Of a stretch of DNA of 64,000 nt, positions 53,878 through 61,647 are shown in pieces. The notes under the pieces are model-generated. The model was not told the DNA's origin. It saw only the letters and a program-made list of their open reading frames with translations, and ran no database searches. The translations under genes were made by a program, and so were the position numbers. How positions within the stretch are numbered: position 1 is the first letter of the stretch; every line of letters starts with the position of its first letter. Source of the stretch: Paucimonas lemoignei (GTDB taxonomy: Bacteria > Pseudomonadota > Gammaproteobacteria > Pseudomonadales > Pseudomonadaceae); NCBI GenBank assembly GCA_900475325.1, contig LS483371.1:3782001-3846000 (forward strand), given 5' to 3'.

Positions 53878-55407
53878 GTGTCAGCCCCTTCTCCGCCACC
53901 GGCGCCCGCTCCCTTCACGTCCCGCCTGGCCCTTGGCCTGATCGGCGTGCTGATGGCTGCCCTGACGTCCGGCATCAATGACCGGGTGACGGACATCAGC
54001 CTGGCTGACATTCTGGGGATCTACGGCCTGGGCCATGACCAAGGCACCTGGATCAGCTCGGTCTACGCCGCCGCCGAAGTGTCGGCCATGTTGCTGGCGC
54101 CGTGGTTCGCGGTGACCTTTTCCCTGCGCCGCTTCGCCATTGTCGCAACATTCGCCTTCACCCTGTTCGGCGCGGTCATCCCGTTTGCGCCCAACCTGGA
54201 AAGCCTGATCACCCTGCGCGTGTTGCAAGGCCTGGCAGGCGGCGCATTACCACCGTTGCTGATGACAGCGGCGCTGCGCTTCCTGCCCTGGCACATCAAA
54301 CTGTACGGTTTGTCAGCCTATGCCCTGACCGCTACCTTCGGGCCGAATCTGGCGATGCCGCTGGCCGCGCTCTGGACCGAAGGCGTCGACTGGCGAATGG
54401 TGTTCTGGCAGATCATCCCTTCCGGCCTGATCGCCGCTGCGCTGATCGCCTATGGCCTGCCGCAAGATCCTCTGCGCCTGGAACGCTTCAGACAGGCGGA
54501 CTGGCGCGGCGCATTGCTGGGCGTCAGCGGCATTACCACGCTGATCATCGCCCTCACTCAGGGCGAACGTCTGGACTGGCTCAATTCGCCGCTGATCACG
54601 CTGCTGCTGTTGGCGGCCGCCTTGTGCATCCCGGCCTTTCTGGTCAACGAATGGTTCCACCCACTGCCGCTGTTCAAGCTGCAGCTGCTGAAAAGACGCA
54701 ACTTCAGTTATGGCCTGATCACCCTCTGCCTGTTTCTGTTCGTCGGCCTGGCCGGCAGCGCGATACCCGCCTCGTACCTGACCCACATCCAGGGCTATCG
54801 CCCACTGCAGACCATGCCCACGGCGCTGATCATTGCCGTGCCGCAATTGCTGATCGCCCCGTTGGTGGCGTTGCTGATCAATCGCAACTGGGTTGACTCA
54901 CGCTATGTCATCGCCTTTGGCCTGGGGCTTTTGACCCTGGCTTGCATCGGCGGCTCGTTGATCACCAGCGAATGGATTCGTGATGATTTTTACGCGTTGC
55001 AACTGCTGCACACCTTTGGCCAGCCACTGGTGGTGGTGCCGCTGTTGATGAACGCCACCGGCGTGATTCAACCACTGGAAGGGCCGTTCGCCTCGTCCAT
55101 GGTCAACACCCTGCGCGGCCTGTTCTCGGTGATTGCCGGTGCGGCGCTGGAAAACTTTGTCACCCATCGCGAGCACTTTCACTCCAACGTGCTGCTCGAC
55201 GGTGTCGGCTCACGCCTGCAAGGGCTCGATCCGCTGCACACCGCGCAAGGCACCGCCGCCCTGGGCCGCCAGGTATCAACGCAAGCCTACGTATTGAGTT
55301 ACAGCGATGCCTTCCTGGCGCTGCTGTTTGTCATCGGCGTTTTGCTGGTCATCCTCGTGACCCTGCCCAAGCGCGCCTATCCACCGCAACCTCCGGTACC
55401 GTCATGA
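53878..55407 (+). CDS. MFS efflux transporter, DHA2/EmrB family
   Basis: A 509-residue transporter with about 14 hydrophobic helices, the DHA2 arrangement. Family segments include GLGHDQGTWISSVYAAAEV in helix 2 and LRVLQGLAGGALPPLLMTAALRF near residue 115. The start is GTG at 53878. Its stop overlaps the start of the HlyD-type gene (ATGA), so it forms a tripartite pump with the next two products. Probable substrates are aromatic or hydrophobic compounds. Confidence 0.9.
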   Translation: MSAPSPPPAPAPFTSRLALGLIGVLMAALTSGINDRVTDISLADILGIYGLGHDQGTWISSVYAAAEVSAMLLAPWFAVTFSLRRFAIVATFAFTLFGAVIPFAPNLESLITLRVLQGLAGGALPPLLMTAALRFLPWHIKLYGLSAYALTATFGPNLAMPLAALWTEGVDWRMVFWQIIPSGLIAAALIAYGLPQDPLRLERFRQADWRGALLGVSGITTLIIALTQGERLDWLNSPLITLLLLAAALCIPAFLVNEWFHPLPLFKLQLLKRRNFSYGLITLCLFLFVGLAGSAIPASYLTHIQGYRPLQTMPTALIIAVPQLLIAPLVALLINRNWVDSRYVIAFGLGLLTLACIGGSLITSEWIRDDFYALQLLHTFGQPLVVVPLLMNATGVIQPLEGPFASSMVNTLRGLFSVIAGAALENFVTHREHFHSNVLLDGVGSRLQGLDPLHTAQGTAALGRQVSTQAYVLSYSDAFLALLFVIGVLLVILVTLPKRAYPPQPPVPS

Positions 55408-56447
55408 AACAGCACAGAACCGCCCTCTCGCTGGCCGGCATCGCCCTGCTCGTCTGCGTCTTTTATATCGGCTATCGACTGCTCAGCGGCGGCAGCGTGC
55501 AACAGACCGATGACGCCTATATCCGCGCCGATTCGGTGCTGGTGTCCTCGCGCCTGTCCGGGCAAGTCATCAAGGTCGTGGTGCAAGACAACCAGCGGGT
55601 CAAGGCCGGTGATTTGCTGGCCGAGATCGACAGCGCTGACTTCCAGGTGGCGCGCCTGTCGGCCAAGGCCAACGTCGAAGCCGCATCGGCACAGATCCAG
55701 AACCTGCAAGCCAGCATCCAGCGCCAGGCCGCCGTGATTGATCAGGCGGCAGCCACCACCCGCGCCACCGCAGCGTCACTGAAGTTCGCCCAGGAAAACG
55801 CCAAGCGTTACCTGAACCTGTCCAATGCCGGAGCCGGTACTCAGCAGGAACGACAGAAAGCCGATGCCGAATTACTCGGCTGGCAAGCTGCCCGCGACCG
55901 CGACGAAGCGTCCCGAGTAGCCGCATCGAAAAGCCTCGACGTGTTCAAGGCGCAGCTGGAAGTCGCCAAAGCCGCGCTGGCGAAAGACGAAGCCGCGCTG
56001 CAACAGACTGAACTGAATATTGCCTACACCCGCATCACTGCCCCCCAGGACGGCATGGTCGGCCAGCGCTCGGTGCGGGTGGGCGCGTATGTGTCCCAAG
56101 GGCAGGCGTTGATGGCGGTGGTGCCCTTGCAGGAAGCCTTCGTGGTCGCCAACTTCCGGGAAACTCAGCTGGCCCACATGCACGGCCAGCAGAAAGTCGA
56201 ACTGAACGTCGACAGCTTTCCCGAGCACAGCTTCAGCGGCTACATCGACAGCATTGCGCCAGCCACTGGCCTGTCGTTCTCGCCCATCGCGCCGGACAAC
56301 GCCACTGGCAACTTCACCAAAGTGGCCCAGCGCATCCCGGTGAAAATCCGCTTCGATGCAGACCAGCCGGATCTGGACAAGCTACGCATCGGCATGTCTG
56401 TGGTAGCGCGGATCGACACGGCGCAGTCCCAGGCAAAGGCCCATTGA
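55404..56447 (+). CDS. HlyD/EmrA family periplasmic adaptor
   Basis: A 347-residue membrane-fusion protein. One N-terminal helix (about 8-28, LSLAGIALLVCVFYIGYRLL), a biotinyl-lipoyl-like hairpin start (QTDDAYIRADSVLVSSRLSGQVIKVVVQDNQRVKAGDLLAEID, residues about 34-76), a long alpha-hairpin (80-205) and a beta-barrel with ITAPQDGMVGQRSVRVGAYVSQGQALMAVVPL. It links the MFS pump to the outer-membrane channel encoded 1 bp downstream. Confidence 0.92.
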   Translation: MKQHRTALSLAGIALLVCVFYIGYRLLSGGSVQQTDDAYIRADSVLVSSRLSGQVIKVVVQDNQRVKAGDLLAEIDSADFQVARLSAKANVEAASAQIQNLQASIQRQAAVIDQAAATTRATAASLKFAQENAKRYLNLSNAGAGTQQERQKADAELLGWQAARDRDEASRVAASKSLDVFKAQLEVAKAALAKDEAALQQTELNIAYTRITAPQDGMVGQRSVRVGAYVSQGQALMAVVPLQEAFVVANFRETQLAHMHGQQKVELNVDSFPEHSFSGYIDSIAPATGLSFSPIAPDNATGNFTKVAQRIPVKIRFDADQPDLDKLRIGMSVVARIDTAQSQAKAH

Positions 56448-56448
56448 G

Positions 56449-57858
56449 ATGAAATATTGTCTGTTATTCGCCGCCCTGCTCAGCGTCGGCGCCTGCTCGG
56501 TAGGCCCTGATTTTCAGCGGCCACAGGCGCAGTTGCCGCCCACCTGGCAAGCCTCGCCGCACGCAGGCACCGCACCGGGCAGCCCGGCCGACAGCCAGTG
56601 GTGGCAGCAACTGGGGGATGCGCAGTTGACCGATCTGGTGGAGCGCGCGGCCAAAGCCAACCTCGACGTCCGTGCCGCCAGTAATCGCCTGGAACAAAGC
56701 AGGGTCATGCGTCAGGTCACTGGCAGCCAGCAACTGCCCGGCATCGCGGCCAACGGCAGTTATCGCCGGGCGCGCAACAGCGCCGAGGGCTTGAATGATC
56801 CGTCCGGGGAATCGGGTCAGGCGCCTTTCGAGCTGTGGAGCGGGACCCTGGACGCGAGCTGGGAGGTCGATCTGTGGGGCCATGTGGCGCGCAACGTCGA
56901 AGCTGCCGACGCGCAGATCCAGCTGACTCAGGCGCAGCGTGACGGCGTGCTGCTGAGCATCGCCGCCGAAACCGCCACTGATTACATTCGCCTGCGTGGC
57001 ATTCAGGCCAAGCTGGGCGTTGCCCGGCAGAACCTGGAAATCGCCCGGCAAAGCCGCCAGCTGACTCAGACCCGTTTTGAGAATGGCGTGACCACCAACC
57101 TCGACACCTCCAACGCCGCTGCTCAGGTGGCAAGTATTGAGGCGGTGATTCCAGAACTCGGCGCCGAGCAGGATCGACTTATCAATGCCTTGAGCTACCT
57201 GCTGGCTGAGCCGCCTCAGGCGTTGAGCGCAGAACTGATCGAACCGAAAAGCATTCCTCACCCGGCACCGGACGTGCCGTTGGGTCTGCCTTCGGAGCTT
57301 GCGCAACGCCGCCCCGACATTCAGCAGAGCGAAGCGGCGCTGCACCAGGCCACGGCGGAAATTGGTGTTGCCCAGGCTGACTTCTATCCCCGGATCAGCC
57401 TCGGCGCCAGCTTCGGGACTCAGGCAAAGGATGGTTCAGATATCGGCAGCTGGAGTTCGCGCCAGTGGTCCTACGGACCGAGCCTGTATCTGCCGATTTT
57501 TCAGGGCGGCCGTCTGACCGGCACCCTGGAATTGCGCAAGAAGCAGCAGCAGGAAGCAGCGCTGAATTATCAGCGCGTGGTGCTCGGTGCCTGGCATGAG
57601 GTGGACAACGCCATGACCGACTATGCCGCGCAAAAACAACGACACTCGGCGCTGATGGAAGCCGTCAAACAGAACAACATCGCCCTGAGCACCGCCCGGG
57701 ATCGCTACACCCAGGGCGCCGCGGATTTCATCAACGTGCTGGGTGTACAACGCGCTTTGCTGGAAACCCAAAGTGCCCTGGTGGACAGCGCCACGGCCGC
57801 GGCCATTGACAGGGTTCGGCTGTATCGGGCGTTGGGTGGGGGTTGGCCGAGGGGTTGA
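56449..57858 (+). CDS. Outer-membrane efflux lipoprotein (OprM/NodT family)
   Basis: A 469-residue TolC-like channel. Lipobox LSVGAC with Cys16 marks a lipidated outer-membrane protein, followed by VGPDFQRPQ, typical of the NodT group. Two OEP repeats follow (about 60-245 and 270-460; the segment PSELAQRRPDIQQSEAALHQATAEIGVAQADFYPRISL is characteristic). It completes the pump with the upstream genes. A REP pair closes the operon. Confidence 0.93.
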   Translation: MKYCLLFAALLSVGACSVGPDFQRPQAQLPPTWQASPHAGTAPGSPADSQWWQQLGDAQLTDLVERAAKANLDVRAASNRLEQSRVMRQVTGSQQLPGIAANGSYRRARNSAEGLNDPSGESGQAPFELWSGTLDASWEVDLWGHVARNVEAADAQIQLTQAQRDGVLLSIAAETATDYIRLRGIQAKLGVARQNLEIARQSRQLTQTRFENGVTTNLDTSNAAAQVASIEAVIPELGAEQDRLINALSYLLAEPPQALSAELIEPKSIPHPAPDVPLGLPSELAQRRPDIQQSEAALHQATAEIGVAQADFYPRISLGASFGTQAKDGSDIGSWSSRQWSYGPSLYLPIFQGGRLTGTLELRKKQQQEAALNYQRVVLGAWHEVDNAMTDYAAQKQRHSALMEAVKQNNIALSTARDRYTQGAADFINVLGVQRALLETQSALVDSATAAAIDRVRLYRALGGGWPRG

Positions 57859-57878
57859 AGGGTGAAGCCAGACAGATT

Positions 57879-57956
57879 CCTGTAGGAGCTGCCGAAGGCT
57901 GCGAAACGGTTCTCATGACACGCCGCTATTCGCAGCCTTCGGCAGCTCCTACAGGG
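57879..57956. repeat. REP inverted pair (TAGGAGCTGCCGAAGG type)
   Basis: CCTGTAGGAGCTGCCGAAGG and CCTTCGGCAGCTCCTACAGG are exact opposed arms around a 38-base spacer, between the convergent efflux and tonB-exb operons. Confidence 0.88.
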
Positions 57957-57967
57957 TAGTGTTGTAA

Positions 57968-58011
57968 GCAAAAAAAACAGGCCGCCCTCATGCCAAAGGA
58001 ACAGCCTGTAA
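57968..58011 (-). terminator. Terminator candidate for tonB-exbB-exbD
   Basis: On the minus strand ACAGGCT and the opposed GGCCTGT arm, separated by a 20-base loop, are followed by a run of eight T, 35 bp or so after the exbD stop. Confidence 0.6.
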
Positions 58012-58045
58012 AAACAACGAAGTTTTTGAGTAACGCTTAACGGTT

Positions 58046-58447
58046 TTACTTGGCCGTGATCACCGACAACTTGGTAATCCCCGCCCGCTCGATCGACGCC
58101 ATGGCCCTCGCCACCTCGCCGTAGTTCACGCCGTCATCGGCCTGCAGTTGCACGCGCACGTCCGGGGCTTTTGCCTTGGCGGCCTTGAGGCTGGTTTCCA
58201 GCAGGTCTGGCTGGATTTCATCTTTGTTGATGAACAGCTTGCCCTTGCCATCAATGCTCACCACCAGCGGGTCCTTCTGCTCGACCGGCGCGACCGATTC
58301 GGTCTTGGGCAGGTTGATCGGGATCGAGTTGGTCAGTAGCGGCGCGGTGACAATGAACACCACCAGCAGCACCAGCATCACGTCCACCAGCGGCGTGACG
58401 TTGATCTCGCTCAGCACTTCATCGCTGTCTTGTGTGGAAAAGGTCAT
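58046..58447 (-). CDS. exbD: Biopolymer transport protein ExbD
   Basis: A 133-residue inner-membrane protein with a single N-terminal helix (about 15-38, INVTPLVDVMLVLLVVFIVTAPLL) carrying the essential Asp (VDVMLV) that couples the proton gradient, then a periplasmic domain. It follows exbB by one base. With ExbB and TonB it energises the TonB-dependent receptors; two receptor genes are in this window. Confidence 0.93.
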   Translation of the reverse strand: MTFSTQDSDEVLSEINVTPLVDVMLVLLVVFIVTAPLLTNSIPINLPKTESVAPVEQKDPLVVSIDGKGKLFINKDEIQPDLLETSLKAAKAKAPDVRVQLQADDGVNYGEVARAMASIERAGITKLSVITAK

Positions 58448-58448
58448 T

Positions 58449-59174
58449 TCAGGACGCCTCCTGCACTTTCTGCCCGGCTGTGCTGGCCGTGGATTTGTTC
58501 AGTACCGGATGCAGCAGCACGCGGAACGAATGCTTCTGCGCCAGGCTGTAGAAGTCGTGGGCGAAGTCATCCAGATCAGCAGCAGTCAGCTTCAGGCGAC
58601 GCAGGAAGTAGTTGTAAACAAGCACCGCTGGCACCGCGACCGCGATGCCGACACCGGTGGCGACCAGTGCCGCACCGATAGGCCCGGCCACGGTTTCCAG
58701 GCTCGCCGAGCCCGCCGCACTGATGCCTTTCAACGCCGACATGATTCCCCAGACCGTACCGAACAGACCAATGAAGGGCGAGGTGCTACCGATACTGGCG
58801 ACCACGGCCAGGCCGGTTTCCAGTGAGCGCCGCTCACGCACAATTTGCTGGCGCAGGGCTCGCTCCAGGCGGTCCTGATGATTGATCGCCTGGCTCAGAT
58901 CAGTGGCGTGTGCGCCATCCGGCACTTGAATGGCAGCGTAACCGGCCAGCGCCACACGAGCGGCAGCGCCGGGTTGTTCATGGGCCAACTGGGCGGCGGA
59001 ATCCAGGCTCGACGCGGCCCAGAATTGCTTGTGGAATGTGCGATCCTGATTTTTCAGGCGGGTGAACTGCACGCCCTTGAGCAGGGCCAGGCCCCAGGTG
59101 GCGACGGAAAACAGCACCAGCAGCCAGATGACGGCGTGCTCGACGGATTCGAAGGGGGAAGCAATCAGGTTCAT
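58449..59174 (-). CDS. exbB: MotA/TolQ/ExbB proton channel family protein
   Basis: A 241-residue membrane protein with three helices, the first near 15-38 (HAVIWLLVLFSVATWGLALLKG). The ExbB-family core is in LAVVASIGSTSPFIGLFGTVWGIMSALKGISAAGSASLETVAGPIGAALVATGVGIAVAVPAVLVYN. The ATG at 59174 is used; a 7-codon upstream extension adds nothing. It is between tonB and exbD in one operon. Confidence 0.92.
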   Translation of the reverse strand: MNLIASPFESVEHAVIWLLVLFSVATWGLALLKGVQFTRLKNQDRTFHKQFWAASSLDSAAQLAHEQPGAAARVALAGYAAIQVPDGAHATDLSQAINHQDRLERALRQQIVRERRSLETGLAVVASIGSTSPFIGLFGTVWGIMSALKGISAAGSASLETVAGPIGAALVATGVGIAVAVPAVLVYNYFLRRLKLTAADLDDFAHDFYSLAQKHSFRVLLHPVLNKSTASTAGQKVQEAS

Positions 59175-59260
59175 GGCATAGCTCTCTCTGAACAAGGCAT
59201 TTGTCGTGTAGCGATGCGCCTTTTGTTCAGGTGGCTCGCAGGTTCAAACGAATAAGGGGT

Positions 59261-60091
59261 TTATCTGATCTTGAAATCGATGGGTACGCTGACCCAACCG
59301 TCCTGGGCGACATCACCCTGCTTGGCCGGCACAAAGCTCCAGCGCTTCACTGCGGCCAATGCCGCGTCATCGAGTTGGTCACGGCCGCTGCTTTTCTGGA
59401 TCTGGATCTCGCCGGGTTTGCCGCTGGCCAGTACCTGCACCCGCAATAACACCGTGCCTTCCCAACCGCGACGCATGGCCAGCGCCGGGTATTCCGGGGC
59501 CGGGTTTTTCAGGTAACCGGCGCTGGCGGAGGCCGGGGTCACCGGTTTGGGCGCTGGCGGTGCCGGTGGTGCGGGAGCCGCTACCGGTTGTGGCGCAGGC
59601 GTTGGCACGGGTGGCTGTTCTACCGGCTTGGCGACGGGTTTAGGCACCGGCCTGGGCTCAGGTTTGACCACCGGTTTGGGCTTGGAAATCGGCTTGGGGG
59701 GTGGCGGCTTTACGGCCAGCTCATCTTCCACGGGAGGCGGCGGCTCCTCAACCACGGGCTGCACGACAGGCTCCGGTGGCGGTGGTGGCGTCTCCACAAC
59801 AGGTGGCGCAGGCTGAGAAAATTCGATGGTCATCGGCGGGATTTCCGGCGGCTTGACCGGTAGTGCCACGGGCGGATTCTGATTGACCCAGTAGATCACC
59901 GCACCGTGCAATACCAGAGCGAACACGCCCAGCAACACCGCCTCACGACGGCTCAGAATACGTTTCGGCGTGCTGTGCAAACGCGACAGCGCCAACGGGC
60001 CGCGATACACACGGCCCAGCTCAAGCAGCGCGCCACTCGGTGCTGGACGCCACAGCACATCCAGTGCTTTGGCGGTTTGGACATTGCCCAT
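59261..60091 (-). CDS. tonB: TonB energy transducer
   Basis: A 276-residue protein. The N-terminus is a cytoplasmic extension of about 50 residues, as in Pseudomonas TonB1, followed by one helix (AVLLGVFALVLHGAVIYWV, about 50-68). A proline-rich periplasmic linker (85-190) full of Pro-Lys and Pro-Glu pairs spans the periplasm. The C-terminal TonB domain (about 200-276) has YPALAMRRGWEGTVLLRVQV and LDDAALAAVKRWSFVPA. The ATG at 60091 follows AGGAGTACTCA. A 23-bp palindrome lies 124 bp upstream. Confidence 0.93.
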   Translation of the reverse strand: MGNVQTAKALDVLWRPAPSGALLELGRVYRGPLALSRLHSTPKRILSRREAVLLGVFALVLHGAVIYWVNQNPPVALPVKPPEIPPMTIEFSQPAPPVVETPPPPPEPVVQPVVEEPPPPVEDELAVKPPPPKPISKPKPVVKPEPRPVPKPVAKPVEQPPVPTPAPQPVAAPAPPAPPAPKPVTPASASAGYLKNPAPEYPALAMRRGWEGTVLLRVQVLASGKPGEIQIQKSSGRDQLDDAALAAVKRWSFVPAKQGDVAQDGWVSVPIDFKIR

Positions 60092-60214
60092 TGAGTACTC
60101 CTGCAAGTCCTTGAAGAGGAAAAAGCCTCGCCGTAGAGCGGTTAGCCGCTCGGTTAAGCTCGGGGCGAATATTCCACAAGAGGGGTTATCTCTTAAAAGA
60201 ATATTTTCTGAGAC

Positions 60215-60237
60215 TGTTATGCTTAATTTGCATAACA
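60215..60237. promoter_or_regulatory. Perfect palindrome upstream of tonB
   Basis: Arms TGTTATGC and GCATAACA surround a 7-base centre TTAATTT. The site is 124 bp before the tonB start and is a likely regulator-binding site. The half-site resembles Zur-type GTTAT/ATAAC but the spacing differs, and no clear Fur box was seen. Confidence 0.45.
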
Positions 60238-60269
60238 CAGCTGACCTATGGCGGCGATGGTGATACCTC

Positions 60270-60361
60270 GTGGGACCGGCTTTAGCCGGGAAGGCGGAGT
60301 TTCAGGCTATGAATTTTGGGCGGATGTACTGACCTCTTCCCGGCTAAAACCGGTCCCACGA
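60270..60361. repeat. REP inverted pair (GGCTTTAGCCGGGAA type)
   Basis: GTGGGACCGGCTTTAGCCGGGAA-type and opposed TTCCCGGCTAAAACCGGTCCCAC-type arms occupy most of the 296-bp gap between tonB and the LacI-type gene. Confidence 0.82.
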
Positions 60362-60387
60362 CCCTCCATCCTTTCGCTTGCCAACCC

Positions 60388-61434
60388 TCACGTACTCTCC
60401 CGCTCCACCACCTCGCACTTGAGCAAGTTCAAGCGCTGTACTTCCCCTTCCAATTCCATGACACCCAGGCTCTGCAACAACCGCGTCGCAGCCAGCACGC
60501 CGATTTCCAGCGCCGGAGGCTTGATGGTGCTCAGGCTCGGCAGGAGCATTTCGGCGAAGGCGTAATCACCAAAGCCCAGCACCGCGCAATCCTGCGGGAT
60601 ACGCAGCCCGGCGCGCTGCCCGGCCAGCAGTCCACCGGCCGCCAGGTTGTCATTGGCAAACACAATAGCGTCGGGCTTTTCGGCGCCACTCATCAGCGCC
60701 TGCATGGCTTGCTTGCCTGCCTCGAACGGCGCTCGATCCGGGTCTGGCGCAAACAGAATCGGCGTCAGGCCCAGCTCGATCAGCGCACCGGCGCAGCCAT
60801 CGCGACGCTCCAGCGCGCTGAAGTCCCCTGGGGCGCTGTTCTGCACGAAGGCGATTTTTCGGTAGCCCTTGCCATGCAGATAACGCGCAGCCGTGACGCC
60901 CACCTCGTAGTGGGAAAAACCGATCTGGATCGGCGCGCGATCGGGCTGATAATCCCAGGTTTCCACCAGCGGGATGTCCGCGTCAGCGAGCATTTTCTCA
61001 GTGGCTGCGCTGTGGAAATGGCTGGTCACCACCAGGGCGGCGGGCGACCAGCCGAGGAACGCGCGAACGGCGCTTTCTTCCTGCTCCACCGAGAAATAAC
61101 TCGACGCCAACAGCAACTGGTAACCGTGGCGGCTCAAGGTGTCGCTGAATCCCTGAATGGTATTGGCGAAAATCGGCCCGGAAATGTTCGGCACCACCAT
61201 GCCGACAATCCGCCCGCGCGCCGATGCCAGGCCACCCGCTACCAGATTCGGCACATAACCCAACTCGGCCACAGCGGCGGCGATACGCGCCCGGTGCTCT
61301 TGCGACACCTGATCCGGCTGATTGAAATAGCGCGATACCGTCATCGTCGACACCCCGACGTGCCTGGCCACCGTATCGAGCGTGATGCGCCCTGCGCCAC
61401 GGCGTTTGCGCGGCGGGCTTTTAAGATCATTCAA
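60388..61434 (-). CDS. LacI family transcriptional regulator
   Basis: A 348-residue repressor. HTH plus hinge at residues 16-65 (ITLDTVARHVGVSTMTVSRYFNQPDQVSQEHRARIAAAVAELGY, then LASARGRIVGMVVPN), followed by the periplasmic-binding-protein-like sugar domain. The GntR/IdnR-like subgroup is suggested. It is divergent from a TonB-dependent receptor gene, with a perfect LacI-type palindrome between, so a sugar or sugar-acid chelate may be the inducer. Confidence 0.9.
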   Translation of the reverse strand: MNDLKSPPRKRRGAGRITLDTVARHVGVSTMTVSRYFNQPDQVSQEHRARIAAAVAELGYVPNLVAGGLASARGRIVGMVVPNISGPIFANTIQGFSDTLSRHGYQLLLASSYFSVEQEESAVRAFLGWSPAALVVTSHFHSAATEKMLADADIPLVETWDYQPDRAPIQIGFSHYEVGVTAARYLHGKGYRKIAFVQNSAPGDFSALERRDGCAGALIELGLTPILFAPDPDRAPFEAGKQAMQALMSGAEKPDAIVFANDNLAAGGLLAGQRAGLRIPQDCAVLGFGDYAFAEMLLPSLSTIKPPALEIGVLAATRLLQSLGVMELEGEVQRLNLLKCEVVEREST

Positions 61435-61519
61435 GGCTCAAGCCCTTCTAACTAAAAAGTATATAAAAGTAATTTTTGAGTATTTGACGATCTATACCGC
61501 CGTTGTCGATACTGACGAT

Positions 61520-61531
61520 GTTAGCGCTAAC
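61520..61531. promoter_or_regulatory. LacI-type operator GTTAGCGCTAAC
   Basis: A perfect 12-bp palindrome with the central CG typical of LacI-family sites, placed 86 bp from the regulator start and about 116 bp from the receptor start. It fits the ATGTTA-x-x-TAACAT family of GntR/IdnR-like operators. Confidence 0.7.
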
Positions 61532-61647
61532 GACGTGTTTATGTCAGCTACTCGCTTGAGCGAATGCCGCCGGACACCCAAGGCACACATCAGGGGCAGT
61601 GACCGCAGAAGTCACGGTAGCCAGGCATCTTTCAAGTGAGCATCGAT

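Noticed and set aside
60092..60240. Fur box upstream of tonB
   Set aside because: No stretch close to GATAATGATAATCATTATC was found; the only clear symmetry is TGTTATGC-N7-GCATAACA, reported separately.
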